Assembly: GCA_023417065.1 (NCBI GenBank)
Contig: JAEZGH010000057.1
Coordinates: forward strand, 186,001 to 250,000
Reading direction: 5' to 3'
DNA from: Bacteroidota bacterium
GTDB taxonomy: Bacteria > Bacteroidota > Bacteroidia > Cytophagales > Cyclobacteriaceae
Length of the DNA: 64,000 nucleotides
Notes under the pieces: model-generated
Database searches by the model: none
Told to the model about the DNA's origin: nothing
The model's input: only the letters and a program-made list of their open reading frames with translations
Shown here: one piece after another, positions 34,319 through 42,412 of the stretch
Position numbering within the stretch: the first letter of the stretch is position 1
Layout: every line of letters starts with the position of its first letter
Made by a program: the position numbers and the translations under genes

Positions 34319-35020
34319 GTGCTTACACTCCTCTCATTAGCATTAGCTCCCGGTACAGCGATCGCGTTGTATATTTATTTGAAGGATCATCACGAGCGCG
34401 AGCCTGTGCACCTGCTGATCCTGTGTTTCCTGTATGGATGTCTTAGCACTGCGGTAACGCTTCTCATAAGCCTTCCTGTCAACTTCGTCATTATTACGGC
34501 ACCCGATGACGTTGTCGACCAGTTCATCAATGCATTTTTCAAGGTCGCCCTGGTGGAAGAGTTCAGCAAATTTGTTTTTGTTCGATTCCTCCTGTTCAGA
34601 AATGTCCATTTCAATGAACCCTTCGACGGAATTGTATACGCCGTAATGGTGAGCATGGGATTCGCAACCCTCGAAAATATCGTTTATGTGTACCAACTCG
34701 GATTTATGAGTGGCGTACTTCGTATGTTTACCGCGGTACCTGCCCATGCCGTATTCGGCATAATCATGGGTTATTATGTCGGCAAAGCGAAATTCACTCA
34801 TCGCAACGTCTACATGTATTCAGCCCTCGGGCTACTCGCGCCGGCATTGTTTCACGGCGCATATGACTACTTCCTCTTTATCGCTGAAATAAAAGGTGTT
34901 TATGCTGGTATCTGGATTGGGTCAATCGTCGCATTAATCGTCGGCCTAATCCTTTCGCGCAAAGCCATTCAAATACATCAACACTCTTCGCCTTTTCGGA
35001 AAGACACGACAGATCTTTAG
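34319..35020 (+). CDS. PrsW family intramembrane metalloprotease
   Basis: A multi-pass membrane protease of 233 residues. Conserved motifs are EEFSK (Glu80, Glu81), EPFDGIVYAVMVSMGFATLEN (about 100-120), PAHAVFGIIMGYY with His143 and HGAYDYF near residue 180, which together form the metal site. PrsW members cleave anti-sigma factors or act in stress signalling. I accepted the GTG at 34319 because LTLLSLALAPGTAIALYIYL is the usual first helix of the family. The start directly follows a terminator T-run, so its transcript source is unclear. TMEM175 follows 51 bases later. Confidence 0.88.
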   Translation: MLTLLSLALAPGTAIALYIYLKDHHEREPVHLLILCFLYGCLSTAVTLLISLPVNFVIITAPDDVVDQFINAFFKVALVEEFSKFVFVRFLLFRNVHFNEPFDGIVYAVMVSMGFATLENIVYVYQLGFMSGVLRMFTAVPAHAVFGIIMGYYVGKAKFTHRNVYMYSALGLLAPALFHGAYDYFLFIAEIKGVYAGIWIGSIVALIVGLILSRKAIQIHQHSSPFRKDTTDL

Positions 35021-35071
35021 TCACGGTTGATTTTATGACCGCCAGGTATTAGCTTAGGAGATAAGACCCTT

Positions 35072-35824
35072 ATGCGCGAGATTTTTAAAAACCTGGGGAA
35101 ACACTCTTCCGGCGAATTCCGGTTTCGCGGCGCTGAGCCCGGGCGCGTCGAGAACTTCAGTGACGCAGTCTTCGCGCTTGCCATTACCCTGCTGCTCATC
35201 TCTACATCTCCCCCAACAGATTTCGAACAAATCAAACGGTTTGTGTGGGAGTTGATTCCTTTTTCGATCTGCATCACTATCATTATGCTGATCTGGTTTC
35301 AGCACTTTGTGTTCTTTCACCGCTATGGAATACGGAATCCCACTGTTCTGGTGCTCAACACTATATTCCTGGTAATTGTATTGTTCTACGTTTACCCATT
35401 GAAGTACCTCACCAGGGGCATCCTTATTCCGATTGCCTACGTGCTGGATCACTCAACGCTGCTAGAGGAAATGCTGGAACTGTACCGCGGGGGAAATGTA
35501 GCAGACCTGATGATTATTTATGGGCTGGGCGCCTCTGCTGTTTTTATAGTACTCGCATTCATGTACCGATACGCATGGAGGAGGGCCGATGAACTGGAGC
35601 TTAACGTACTCGAACGATTTGATACGCGGACAAGCATGATAACGAACCTATTGCTTGCCTCGGTGCCCGTGGTTTCAGTTGCTTTCGCTATTGGGCTTCA
35701 CGACAATCGTTGGGTCGGAATGTACTCGGGATTCTCATACTTCCTGTACCCGATCGTAATGACGATCTTCGGCAAATACATCGATCGCAAACGGAAGCTT
35801 GTACTTGAGCAGATGTCTAGCTGA
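35072..35824 (+). CDS. TMEM175-type potassium channel protein
   Basis: A 250-residue membrane protein with the TMEM175/DUF1211 signature RVENFSDAVFALAITLLLIS in the first helix, where the R-x3-FSD motif shapes the channel. About six hydrophobic segments follow. Bacterial members are tetrameric potassium channels. The N-terminal 25 residues are polar (GEFRFRGAEPGR). It is on the same strand 51 bases after prsW. Its 3' end overlaps the convergent GAF gene by 8 bases, and no terminator is evident. Confidence 0.88.
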   Translation: MREIFKNLGKHSSGEFRFRGAEPGRVENFSDAVFALAITLLLISTSPPTDFEQIKRFVWELIPFSICITIIMLIWFQHFVFFHRYGIRNPTVLVLNTIFLVIVLFYVYPLKYLTRGILIPIAYVLDHSTLLEEMLELYRGGNVADLMIIYGLGASAVFIVLAFMYRYAWRRADELELNVLERFDTRTSMITNLLLASVPVVSVAFAIGLHDNRWVGMYSGFSYFLYPIVMTIFGKYIDRKRKLVLEQMSS

Positions 35825-38189
35825 GCGCAAGTCCCTTTTCAATCTGACGAACCAGATCCTCCTCCGGCGCGATTGGCTTCGCTTCCACACCTCCACCGAG
35901 TTCGAAACGCAGGGCCCTTAAGCCTGTTGCTCCCGGAAGCTCCTCCAATTCAAGCTCTTCAACCGTTCCACGAACGAGGTTACGCGCTTTCAGATATTGG
36001 AAATATCTCCGAAACTCATCAGCAACCTTGGCCTGGTTATATACAATGGCAATTTTGCCGGGTTGTGTCAAACGTTCACTCGAGTTTCTGATGAACGCCT
36101 TGTCAATCCGTTTCTTGACGATTTCATAACGGATATCGTAAGCCCCGTCAACATCAAATTGCTTTTCATCCGAACGGAACCTTATGGATATCGGTTGGTC
36201 GTGAACCAGGATCAGCTGTGCGATATCCAGCCGTACTTTCAAATCCGGTTTAAGTGCTTCCACTCTCTTGTGAATCTCGGCCATCGTCAGCAATTGCCAG
36301 ATATGAAAATTCTTCAGGTAGAACGGATCAAACTCGCGGTCCTTTACCAGGGCACTTCCAACATAGAGACTATACTCAACACCATCCGTTTTGTATTTTT
36401 CAAAGTAGTGAGGGAACATCTTTTGTGCACCCTTTTCAGCTTCGTCAAGACATGCAGAAATTGTTTGGTTGATACGTTCGAGGCTTTCTTCGAAAGACTT
36501 CCTTCTCTTATACACTACACCGGAATACGGATCAAGCTGACGCTGATAATCTGCAACATATATTGCCAGGTCGGAATCCTTACTGAAATGTCCTACAAGC
36601 GGCTCAATCTCAACCTTGAGGAAATCAAGGACATTGCTTTCATCACCTGAGGCGAGTCCACGCTTCAGGCGCTTCAGCTGCTCTTCAGTCTTGAAGATCA
36701 CTTCATCAAGAAGCGGAAGCGCTCTGTGTTCATTTATTCGAAGCAGCAGGTCTTTGACCAGCTGTAGGTTTTGCTGCAGATCTTTTTGGATGGCATTATT
36801 TCGTTCGACAGAAGAGTTGCGCACGTCAGCCATTCCATAGAGTGGATAAACATCCTTGAAGACAATCTCTTCAAAACTTGCCTCATCTCCCTTCCGACGT
36901 TTGTTCATCAGGTTAACACCAGCTTCGAAGAACTTCCATTGAACCGTTGGGTGTATCGCGGTGCATTCTTCCTGAATAATCGCCCGTACTTCCGTGGACA
37001 TTTCTTCCTTTACGCGTTTGACGGCCGCGGTGAACATGGGCAGAACATTCTCCACCTTATGGGCGCTTACGCTGTTGAGCTTACCCGCCACAGGCGTTGC
37101 CAGTTCCACCATTCCAATCGTTTCGTCGCCGTCGATAAGCGGTGCCAGCAGAATATTATTGATGCCATTGGCAATGAGCGCCTCCTCGATCGGCGACCGG
37201 AACGGGTAATCTTTCAGGTTTTCAATCGTAACGTATCGCTTCTCCATCCAGCTGCGTTCATATACGGAGCCAGTGTAGTCATTGCAGCTTCTTTCGTGCA
37301 GCTGACTTTCGGCCAGGCTCTTCCAGCATTCAGAGGAATCGCTGTTCAGTATCAGGTTGTTGTTAGGGTCAAAATACGCGATGCCCAGGCGGATATCGGG
37401 GATACCAAAAAGCGACCTAAGCTTATGCTGGATGGCGGCAAAAGTCTCTTTCCGCACAACCGCATTCTTCTCCAGAAGGTCATACTTTATCGACGAGAGC
37501 ATTTCCTGCTCCGTAACGTCAACAAGTCGCAGCACGATGAAACCCTGGAATTCAAATTTTTCCGGATGGATGTACTGAAACCAAAGGTCGAGGTCATAGG
37601 TTTTTTCCATCAGGAACTTGATCACCTGTCTGTCAATCTCCGGCACCTTGCCCTTCGGAATAATTTCACAGAACTGATGGTTAATCTCAACCTTGTAAAC
37701 TTTGTCCAGTCCCGTCTCAGGATGTTTCAGCGAGAACAATACCGGACGATCAGAGGCGGTTCCAACGTGGTAGAACTTCTCCAGGACCATCAGGCATCCT
37801 TTGATAATTTTGCCCGTCGCGACACTTCCGCCGGGAAGGTTTGCCTTGGCCGAATTTTCAAGACCGGCAATATCGACGGCCTGCTCAAACGCCTTGGTTA
37901 TGTATAGGGGCTTGAATGAAAACGGATAAATTGCAGCAACGAGGTCTTTGGAATCGCTCGCTGTGGGCACCACGGCGGACATCAGATAATTGATGAATGG
38001 CCTGTGCTTCTCAAGGATCTGCTCGTCTTCTATGGGCTGTTTTAACTCCGGCGCATTTTTGATATATTCCAGTACGCCGAGGGTAAATTCGGGCAATTCG
38101 CTTTGTTCGATGTGTCTTTCCCAATACTCAATCAGGAGCCGGAGGCTGAGTTTTGAGCTGAAGGGAAACTTTTCGGTAAAATCTTGCAT
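35817..38189 (-). CDS. large GAF-domain protein, function unknown
   Basis: A 790-residue cytoplasmic protein from the ATG at 38189 (MQDFTEKFPFSSKL). A longer frame to 38309 has a basic, low-information extension and is less likely. A GAF-like domain lies in about residues 255-395, including IPDIRLGIAYFDPNNN, CNDYTGSVYERSWMEKRY, IEEALIANGINNILLAPLID and ETIGMVELATPV. The flanks are helical and charged, with no kinase, cyclase or DNA-binding domain visible. It resembles GAF proteins common in Cytophagales of unknown role. A sensor or scaffold role is inference. Confidence 0.78.
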   Translation of the reverse strand: MQDFTEKFPFSSKLSLRLLIEYWERHIEQSELPEFTLGVLEYIKNAPELKQPIEDEQILEKHRPFINYLMSAVVPTASDSKDLVAAIYPFSFKPLYITKAFEQAVDIAGLENSAKANLPGGSVATGKIIKGCLMVLEKFYHVGTASDRPVLFSLKHPETGLDKVYKVEINHQFCEIIPKGKVPEIDRQVIKFLMEKTYDLDLWFQYIHPEKFEFQGFIVLRLVDVTEQEMLSSIKYDLLEKNAVVRKETFAAIQHKLRSLFGIPDIRLGIAYFDPNNNLILNSDSSECWKSLAESQLHERSCNDYTGSVYERSWMEKRYVTIENLKDYPFRSPIEEALIANGINNILLAPLIDGDETIGMVELATPVAGKLNSVSAHKVENVLPMFTAAVKRVKEEMSTEVRAIIQEECTAIHPTVQWKFFEAGVNLMNKRRKGDEASFEEIVFKDVYPLYGMADVRNSSVERNNAIQKDLQQNLQLVKDLLLRINEHRALPLLDEVIFKTEEQLKRLKRGLASGDESNVLDFLKVEIEPLVGHFSKDSDLAIYVADYQRQLDPYSGVVYKRRKSFEESLERINQTISACLDEAEKGAQKMFPHYFEKYKTDGVEYSLYVGSALVKDREFDPFYLKNFHIWQLLTMAEIHKRVEALKPDLKVRLDIAQLILVHDQPISIRFRSDEKQFDVDGAYDIRYEIVKKRIDKAFIRNSSERLTQPGKIAIVYNQAKVADEFRRYFQYLKARNLVRGTVEELELEELPGATGLRALRFELGGGVEAKPIAPEEDLVRQIEKGLALS

Positions 38190-38351
38190 GGCGCTCCGGG
38201 TTTCTAAACGTAGAATACGATACTTCCCAGCCTGGGTTTTACAGATTAGACGGAAGTGCTTACATTTTAGTTTGAAACGTAGTTTTAATCTTCGGGCGCG
38301 ATGTTCCAACTTAATTTCACGTCCACGTGTCTATCGGCTAGATTGAATGAT

Positions 38352-39053
38352 ATGAGCTTTTTGGAGAGATTAATTAGCGTTGGTGTTGCTGGCTTATTGT
38401 GCTGGGGATGTGCTTCTGAACCCGATGAGGCCTTACAGATTTTTACCCTCGACTACACTTTCGGCAACGGCCTGAACGGATGGACAGCGGAATTCACGGA
38501 TTACCCGGTTGGGAAAACGGAAGAAGAAGACACCATTTACCGCTGGAAAACAGAGCTGGCTCCCGGCCCGGGATCCTTGAAAAGCCAGAATTCCCTGCTG
38601 TTGAGCTGTGAAAATGTCAATGGCGACATATTTATGTTCCTGAAGCGTAGGGTTGATAACCTGCGGCCAAACACAAACTATTCGCTCGTTTTTGACATCA
38701 GCCTGGCAACTAACGCAACCCCTGGGCAGGCGATGATTCTAAAGGCTGGCGGATCCCCGCTTGAGCCGAAAAAGGTAATCGAAAATGGCTACTACACCCT
38801 CAATATCGACAAAGGCGACAGTTTTGATGGCGGAGAAAGCCTTTTCAGTTTTGGGGACGTCGGCGGGCTGTCGCCGTCAAGTACGGAGTTTAACATGATT
38901 ACAAAAAGCAATGCGTATTCCTACACACCGCTGGTGGTCCGCAGCAACAGTAAAGGTGAAATCTGGCTCATCGTGGGCACTGACTCCATGTACACCGGAA
39001 CAAACGACGTCTACTACTCAAGAATCAACGTAATTTTCAGCGTCGGCCAATAA
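38352..39053 (+). CDS. lipoprotein of unknown function, beta-rich
   Basis: A 233-residue lipoprotein from the ATG at 38352, with a hydrophobic signal ending in the lipobox-like LLCWGC. The mature part is strand-rich, with NGLNGWTAEFTDYPVGKTEE, LLLSCENVNGDIFMFLKRRV and NLRPNTNYSLVFDISLATNA, resembling a carbohydrate-binding-like jelly roll. I recognise no catalytic motif. It is divergent from the GAF gene, so the upstream region is shared. The 500-base gap after it contains no gene but holds an RNA candidate on the other strand. Confidence 0.75.
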   Translation: MSFLERLISVGVAGLLCWGCASEPDEALQIFTLDYTFGNGLNGWTAEFTDYPVGKTEEEDTIYRWKTELAPGPGSLKSQNSLLLSCENVNGDIFMFLKRRVDNLRPNTNYSLVFDISLATNATPGQAMILKAGGSPLEPKKVIENGYYTLNIDKGDSFDGGESLFSFGDVGGLSPSSTEFNMITKSNAYSYTPLVVRSNSKGEIWLIVGTDSMYTGTNDVYYSRINVIFSVGQ

Positions 39054-39301
39054 TTTCGGCAAGGGCCATATTATTCAGGCTTTAAAATCAGGAGGCTATC
39101 CCAAAAGGCGAGCATTTTTTATGATTCCTGATTGATTTCTGGTTTCCAACTTTCTTATTTCCACGAACTACCAACCGTAGCAGGATTCAGCCCTTCTGAT
39201 ACATCAATCCTCTTAATAACTTCATGGTATCTTCGACGTGTCTTCGGGCGCAACTCATAGTCATTTCAAGCGTAATGCATAGACAAGTCATACAATAGCA
39301 T
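39054..39301. other. non-coding stretch after the lipoprotein gene
   Basis: About 250 bases with no supported gene. There is one 13-base word GGCTATCCCAAAA (39094-39106) that looks like some IS ends, but no partner or transposase is seen. No terminator for the lipoprotein gene is evident here. Confidence 0.5.
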
Positions 39302-39330
39302 AAAAAAAGGCCTCATTATGAGATTGCCTT
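39302..39330 (-). terminator. minus-strand terminator ending the RNA candidate
   Basis: On the minus strand AAGGC (39330-39326) pairs with GCCTT (39311-39307) and CTCA (39322-39319) with TGAG (39315-39312), with a TTA-size loop and a 3-base bulge. Seven T residues follow at 39308-39302. The position is 224 bases beyond the oxidoreductase stop, so it is probably not that gene's own terminator. Confidence 0.65.
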
Positions 39331-39531
39331 GAGTTACTACAACCATACGGTGGCTGCACCTATGAGATATGGTCCAAGTCACGTCGAAGACATTCCGGAT
39401 TCTTATTCCTGGTTTCTGATTTAAGCTCCCATTCGTAGGACACGAGGGGCGGGGAGGACGGGAATGGACCGGGAACTGGCAACCGGCACAAGAAATTACA
39501 GTAACCCGTTGGCAGTGAGCCCCGTGTCCTC
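39302..39531 (-). ncRNA. candidate structured non-coding RNA, about 230 nt
   Basis: This gap has no coding frame but has nested pairing on the minus strand. The outer helix is AGGACAC + GGGGC (39530-39519) pairing with the region 39450-39437, with a 2-base bulge, 12 base pairs in all. The inner helix pairs 39515-39505 with 39486-39476 (about 9 pairs). A third, separate hairpin pairs 39373-39368 with 39347-39342 and has a GGTG/CACC top. A T7 terminator closes it and a -7-like box starts it. I checked it by eye for RNase P, tmRNA and SRP signature words and found none. It could also be a 3' UTR or decayed sequence. Confidence 0.5.
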
Positions 39532-39535
39532 CAAG

Positions 39536-39546
39536 GCAAATTTGTA
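39536..39546 (-). promoter_or_regulatory. -7-like box before the RNA candidate
   Basis: TACAAATTTGC on the minus strand differs in one base from TATAAATTTGC, which precedes both the tRNA pair and the HU gene in this window. The core CAAATTTG has one mismatch to TAnnTTTG. No TTG is seen at -33. It lies just after the oxidoreductase stop codon. Confidence 0.4.
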
Positions 39547-39553
39547 TTTAGAA

Positions 39554-40636
39554 TTAGCTGATTTTGACCTTGCCTTTCTGTTCAACTGATTTGTATATCG
39601 CCTCCACCACGCGGATATCCTTCAAACCTTCCTCTCCGGGAACCAGCATTGGCTTACCGTTCATTATAGCCAGGGCGTCGTCGTCCATTTGGCGGGCCTG
39701 TTGATTAGGTATCGTGGCGTTCAGTTGCTTGCCATCGCTGGTAACACCCTTAATCCCATTATACGCCTGAAACGGTTCCAGCTTGTACCACCCGTTGGCA
39801 CAGTTTACCTGAAGCGAGTTCATGTTTTTTCCAAAACTTGTTACGCAGGATGCAGTAATTCCTCCCGGAAACTCGAGCGTAAATTCCATCGTCTCTTCCA
39901 CTTCGGTGTAAATCTCAGGGCGTGTCGTCGAAGCTTTGGCGGTGACTGCCACAGGTTCAAGGCCTGTAGCGTATCTGACTGCATTCAACGGGTAAACGCC
40001 CATGTCGTACATGGCGCCACCGCCCAGGCTCTTCTTCTGCTTCCAGTGATCTTTCCTTGGATCGACATAGCCCGCCGCGGCAGTCACGTTCTGAATTTTA
40101 CCATAGGGTAGTTCTTTCGCAAAACCCATGATCTTTTGCGTGTTCGGCTCGTGGTGCATGCGGTAGCCGATAGACAGCTTCACCTTGTTCTTGTTACACG
40201 CATCAATCATATCCTGGCATTCGCGAACTGTCATTGCCATAGGTTTTTCACACCATACGTGTTTTCCTGCATTCGCCGCCTTGATGACATATTCCGCGTG
40301 CATGGAAGGAGGCAGAACGATGTATATGACGTCAATATCAGGATTGTTGGCCACCTGACCGATGTTCTCATAGTTGTAGACATTCTTATCTGGGATATTG
40401 TACTTCTTCTGCCATTGCTCTGCCTTTGACGGGCTGCCTGTAACGATCCCCGCGAGGTAACAATGTTCAGTGAGTTGCAGCGCCGGCGCCAGAAGGTCGG
40501 TGCTGTAATAGCCCAGGCCAACGAGCGCGACGCCAAGTTTCCTGCGCTGAAAAGTCGTAGCGCCGACCATACTTGCAGACAGGGCTAAAGTGGAAAACCC
40601 TGCAAATGACCGGGCGATAAATTTCCTTCGTTTCAT
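39554..40636 (-). CDS. Gfo/Idh/MocA family oxidoreductase with Tat signal
   Basis: An NAD(P)-dependent sugar or inositol oxidoreductase-type protein of 360 residues from the ATG at 40636. The N-terminus MKRRKFIARSFAGFSTLALS is a twin-arginine signal, so it is exported folded. The Rossmann motif GVALVGLGYYSTDL is near residue 33, and the family EKPMAMT motif (GKHVWCEKPMAMTV) is near 127 with the catalytic Lys. The C-terminal segment GGGAMYDMGVYPLNAVRYAT is typical. The substrate is unknown. A 289-base divergent region lies upstream. Confidence 0.92.
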   Translation of the reverse strand: MKRRKFIARSFAGFSTLALSASMVGATTFQRRKLGVALVGLGYYSTDLLAPALQLTEHCYLAGIVTGSPSKAEQWQKKYNIPDKNVYNYENIGQVANNPDIDVIYIVLPPSMHAEYVIKAANAGKHVWCEKPMAMTVRECQDMIDACNKNKVKLSIGYRMHHEPNTQKIMGFAKELPYGKIQNVTAAAGYVDPRKDHWKQKKSLGGGAMYDMGVYPLNAVRYATGLEPVAVTAKASTTRPEIYTEVEETMEFTLEFPGGITASCVTSFGKNMNSLQVNCANGWYKLEPFQAYNGIKGVTSDGKQLNATIPNQQARQMDDDALAIMNGKPMLVPGEEGLKDIRVVEAIYKSVEQKGKVKIS

Positions 40637-40925
40637 GGTGTCAGGTGTTTTAGATTGAGTTTTCTGAAATATAGCAAAACATGCCTGCAGATGAGGCGGA
40701 AATTTGATCACAGGATTCAGACGGTATTTTGATCGGAAAAATTTCAGGGCAACCGTCCCCGATGTTTCGGGAATGATTAATTTCCCACCGCAAAATATTG
40801 ACCTGCTCCGCAGAATTCCGACATAGATCTAAAGGGTGACTTTCATTTGAGCAGGGTAACGCCGTATTTTGAAACCGAACGAACGTAATTCTCGTACCTT
40901 ACGAACTATAACTCCTAATCTATCT
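40637..40925. other. divergent region between the oxidoreductase and secreted paralogue genes
   Basis: About 289 bases without a gene. The plus strand has two copies of TATTTTGA (in 40720-40735 and 40865-40875) that are one base short of a -7 box. No hairpin with T-run or known motif is evident. Confidence 0.4.
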
Positions 40926-41717
40926 ATGAAACGTACTTTTATGTTGATGACCCTTGGCCTTATGGGGTTCGCGACCTCTACCTTCGGGCAGGGACTCGTG
41001 GGGAAGCTCAAACAAAAGGCTGAACAGGCTGCTGAGCGGGCGCTTGAGAAAAAAGCGGATGAGCAAATCGGTGGAGGCAACGCTAACCAGGGCGGCGATA
41101 GCAACACATCGGGATCCAACTCGTCAGGACGCCCTGTTAACAAAGGTGGCGCCGGACTGATCACTACACCTCCTGATGTAAAGCAAAATCTTACCGACGC
41201 TGACGCTGCATTCAAATCAGCAAATTATGGCGAAGCACGCTATGCAGTTCAGCAGGCAATGCTTGGCGTCGAGCTTGAGATCGGAAATAAAGTTCTTGCA
41301 TCGCTTCCGGAAAGTGTTTCCGGATTACCTAAAGACGCCTCGCAAGATCAGGTAACATCAACTGGATGGGGATGGGCCGGTCTCACGATTCAACGCGTCT
41401 ATTATAACAACGACAAAGAAATCAAAATTACCATCGGCAATAACTCGGTTTGGATGTCAGCGGTGAATATGTACCTCGCAAACGGAGGATATGCCCAACA
41501 GACCGGCGGCGAACAAAACTGGAAACAGATTAAAGTCAAAGGGCATCGCGCGGTCATCGAATACGACGACTCATCCGGTTATAAACTAAGCCTTCCCCTC
41601 GGACAATCCTCTATCATCGTCTGGGAAGGAATCAATTTCGCCAATGAACAGGAAATGGTGGCCGCGGTGAATACGTTTGACATCGACGGAATCAAGAAGA
41701 TGCTGGGAGAACAATAA
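40926..41717 (+). CDS. secreted protein of unknown function, paralogue 1
   Basis: A 263-residue exported protein from the ATG at 40926, with a signal peptide ending FATSTFGQ. After it comes a charged helix (VGKLKQKAEQAAERALEKKA), a Gly/Asn/Ser-rich linker (about residues 55-80) and a domain from about residue 90. That domain resembles the next gene: AAFKSANYGEARYAVQQAML, LASLPESVSGLP, QVTSTGWGWAGLTIQRVYYN and INFANEQEMVAAVNTFDIDG. I do not recognise the family. The two genes are 18 bases apart and form an operon closed by a strong terminator. Confidence 0.8.
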   Translation: MKRTFMLMTLGLMGFATSTFGQGLVGKLKQKAEQAAERALEKKADEQIGGGNANQGGDSNTSGSNSSGRPVNKGGAGLITTPPDVKQNLTDADAAFKSANYGEARYAVQQAMLGVELEIGNKVLASLPESVSGLPKDASQDQVTSTGWGWAGLTIQRVYYNNDKEIKITIGNNSVWMSAVNMYLANGGYAQQTGGEQNWKQIKVKGHRAVIEYDDSSGYKLSLPLGQSSIIVWEGINFANEQEMVAAVNTFDIDGIKKMLGEQ

Positions 41718-41735
41718 CCTTTATCAGGACAGACA

Positions 41736-42347
41736 ATGAAGAATTCAACTATGAAATACATACTAACTGCTGCAGCCGTTTTCTGTGCCGTCGGGCTCGT
41801 GCACGCTCAGGATTTCCAGGCAAACCTTTCCACGGCACGTTCGGCCTACGGAAGCGGTAATCTTGAAGAAGCCAGATTTGCCATGCAACAGATGCTCAAT
41901 GATATCGACGTTCTTGTTGGCAAGGAATTGCTAAAATCTTTGCCTGCAAAATTCGATGCATTGAGCGCTAATACCGCGAATGACAACGTTACAGCCAATA
42001 CCGGCCTTGCAGGCGTTCTGGTTCACCGCGATTATGGTTCAGGTGACAAAACAGCTTCGCTTGAAATCATGAGCAATTCACCGCTTATCGCCTCTATCAA
42101 TGCAATTCTCTCTATCCCTTTCATTGGAAATTCCGGCGACGGATCTCAGAAGGTTATTAAGGTTCAGGGATACAAATCTGTATTGCAACGCACCCAGGAC
42201 TCTGAAAACAACAAGACAAGTTATACTCTCCAGATTCCATTGAACTCTACGCTGATTACAATCAACGGCGATGATTGCAGCGAAGCGGATATCACCCGCT
42301 GGGCCAACAGCCTGCCCTTGAGTCAGATTGCAAAAATGGTTCAATAG
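41736..42347 (+). CDS. secreted protein of unknown function, paralogue 2
   Basis: A 203-residue exported protein with a signal peptide (KYILTAAAVFCAVGLVHAQ). A second ATG five codons in, at 41751, fits equally well. The mature domain parallels the previous gene in order: ARSAYGSGNLEEARFAMQQM, LLKSLPAKFDALSANTAN, TGLAGVLVHRDYG and a C-terminal helix ITRWANSLPLSQIAKMV. It lacks the long helix and Gly-rich linker of paralogue 1. The pair likely arose by duplication and may work together at the envelope. The strong terminator is 25 bases after its stop. Confidence 0.8.
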   Translation: MKNSTMKYILTAAAVFCAVGLVHAQDFQANLSTARSAYGSGNLEEARFAMQQMLNDIDVLVGKELLKSLPAKFDALSANTANDNVTANTGLAGVLVHRDYGSGDKTASLEIMSNSPLIASINAILSIPFIGNSGDGSQKVIKVQGYKSVLQRTQDSENNKTSYTLQIPLNSTLITINGDDCSEADITRWANSLPLSQIAKMVQ

Positions 42348-42371
42348 AACGGACGAACACCATCAACTCAG

Positions 42372-42395
42372 AAGGAGCCTTAGGGCTCCTTTTTT
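42372..42395 (+). terminator. strong terminator of the paralogue operon
   Basis: An 8-bp stem AAGGAGCC/GGCTCCTT with a tetraloop-size TTAG loop is followed by a T-run to 42395 (TTTTTG after the stem). It closes the two-gene plus-strand unit and stands before the convergent DUF763 gene. Confidence 0.88.
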
Positions 42396-42412
42396 GTTAG
42401 GATAATTGAAGC

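Noticed and set aside
36771..37907. Open frame of 378 codons on the plus strand opposite the GAF protein gene
   Set aside because: It lies wholly antisense to a long gene with clear domain structure, has no recognisable motif, and its composition fits a mirror reading of the coding strand.
39094..39106. GGCTATCCCAAAA, resembling some insertion-sequence ends
   Set aside because: No inverted partner, target duplication or transposase fragment is seen nearby.
39120..39420. Repeated words such as TTCCTG and TTTCTGGTTTC in the non-coding gap
   Set aside because: Similarity is short and irregular, without the spacing of a true direct repeat or CRISPR array.
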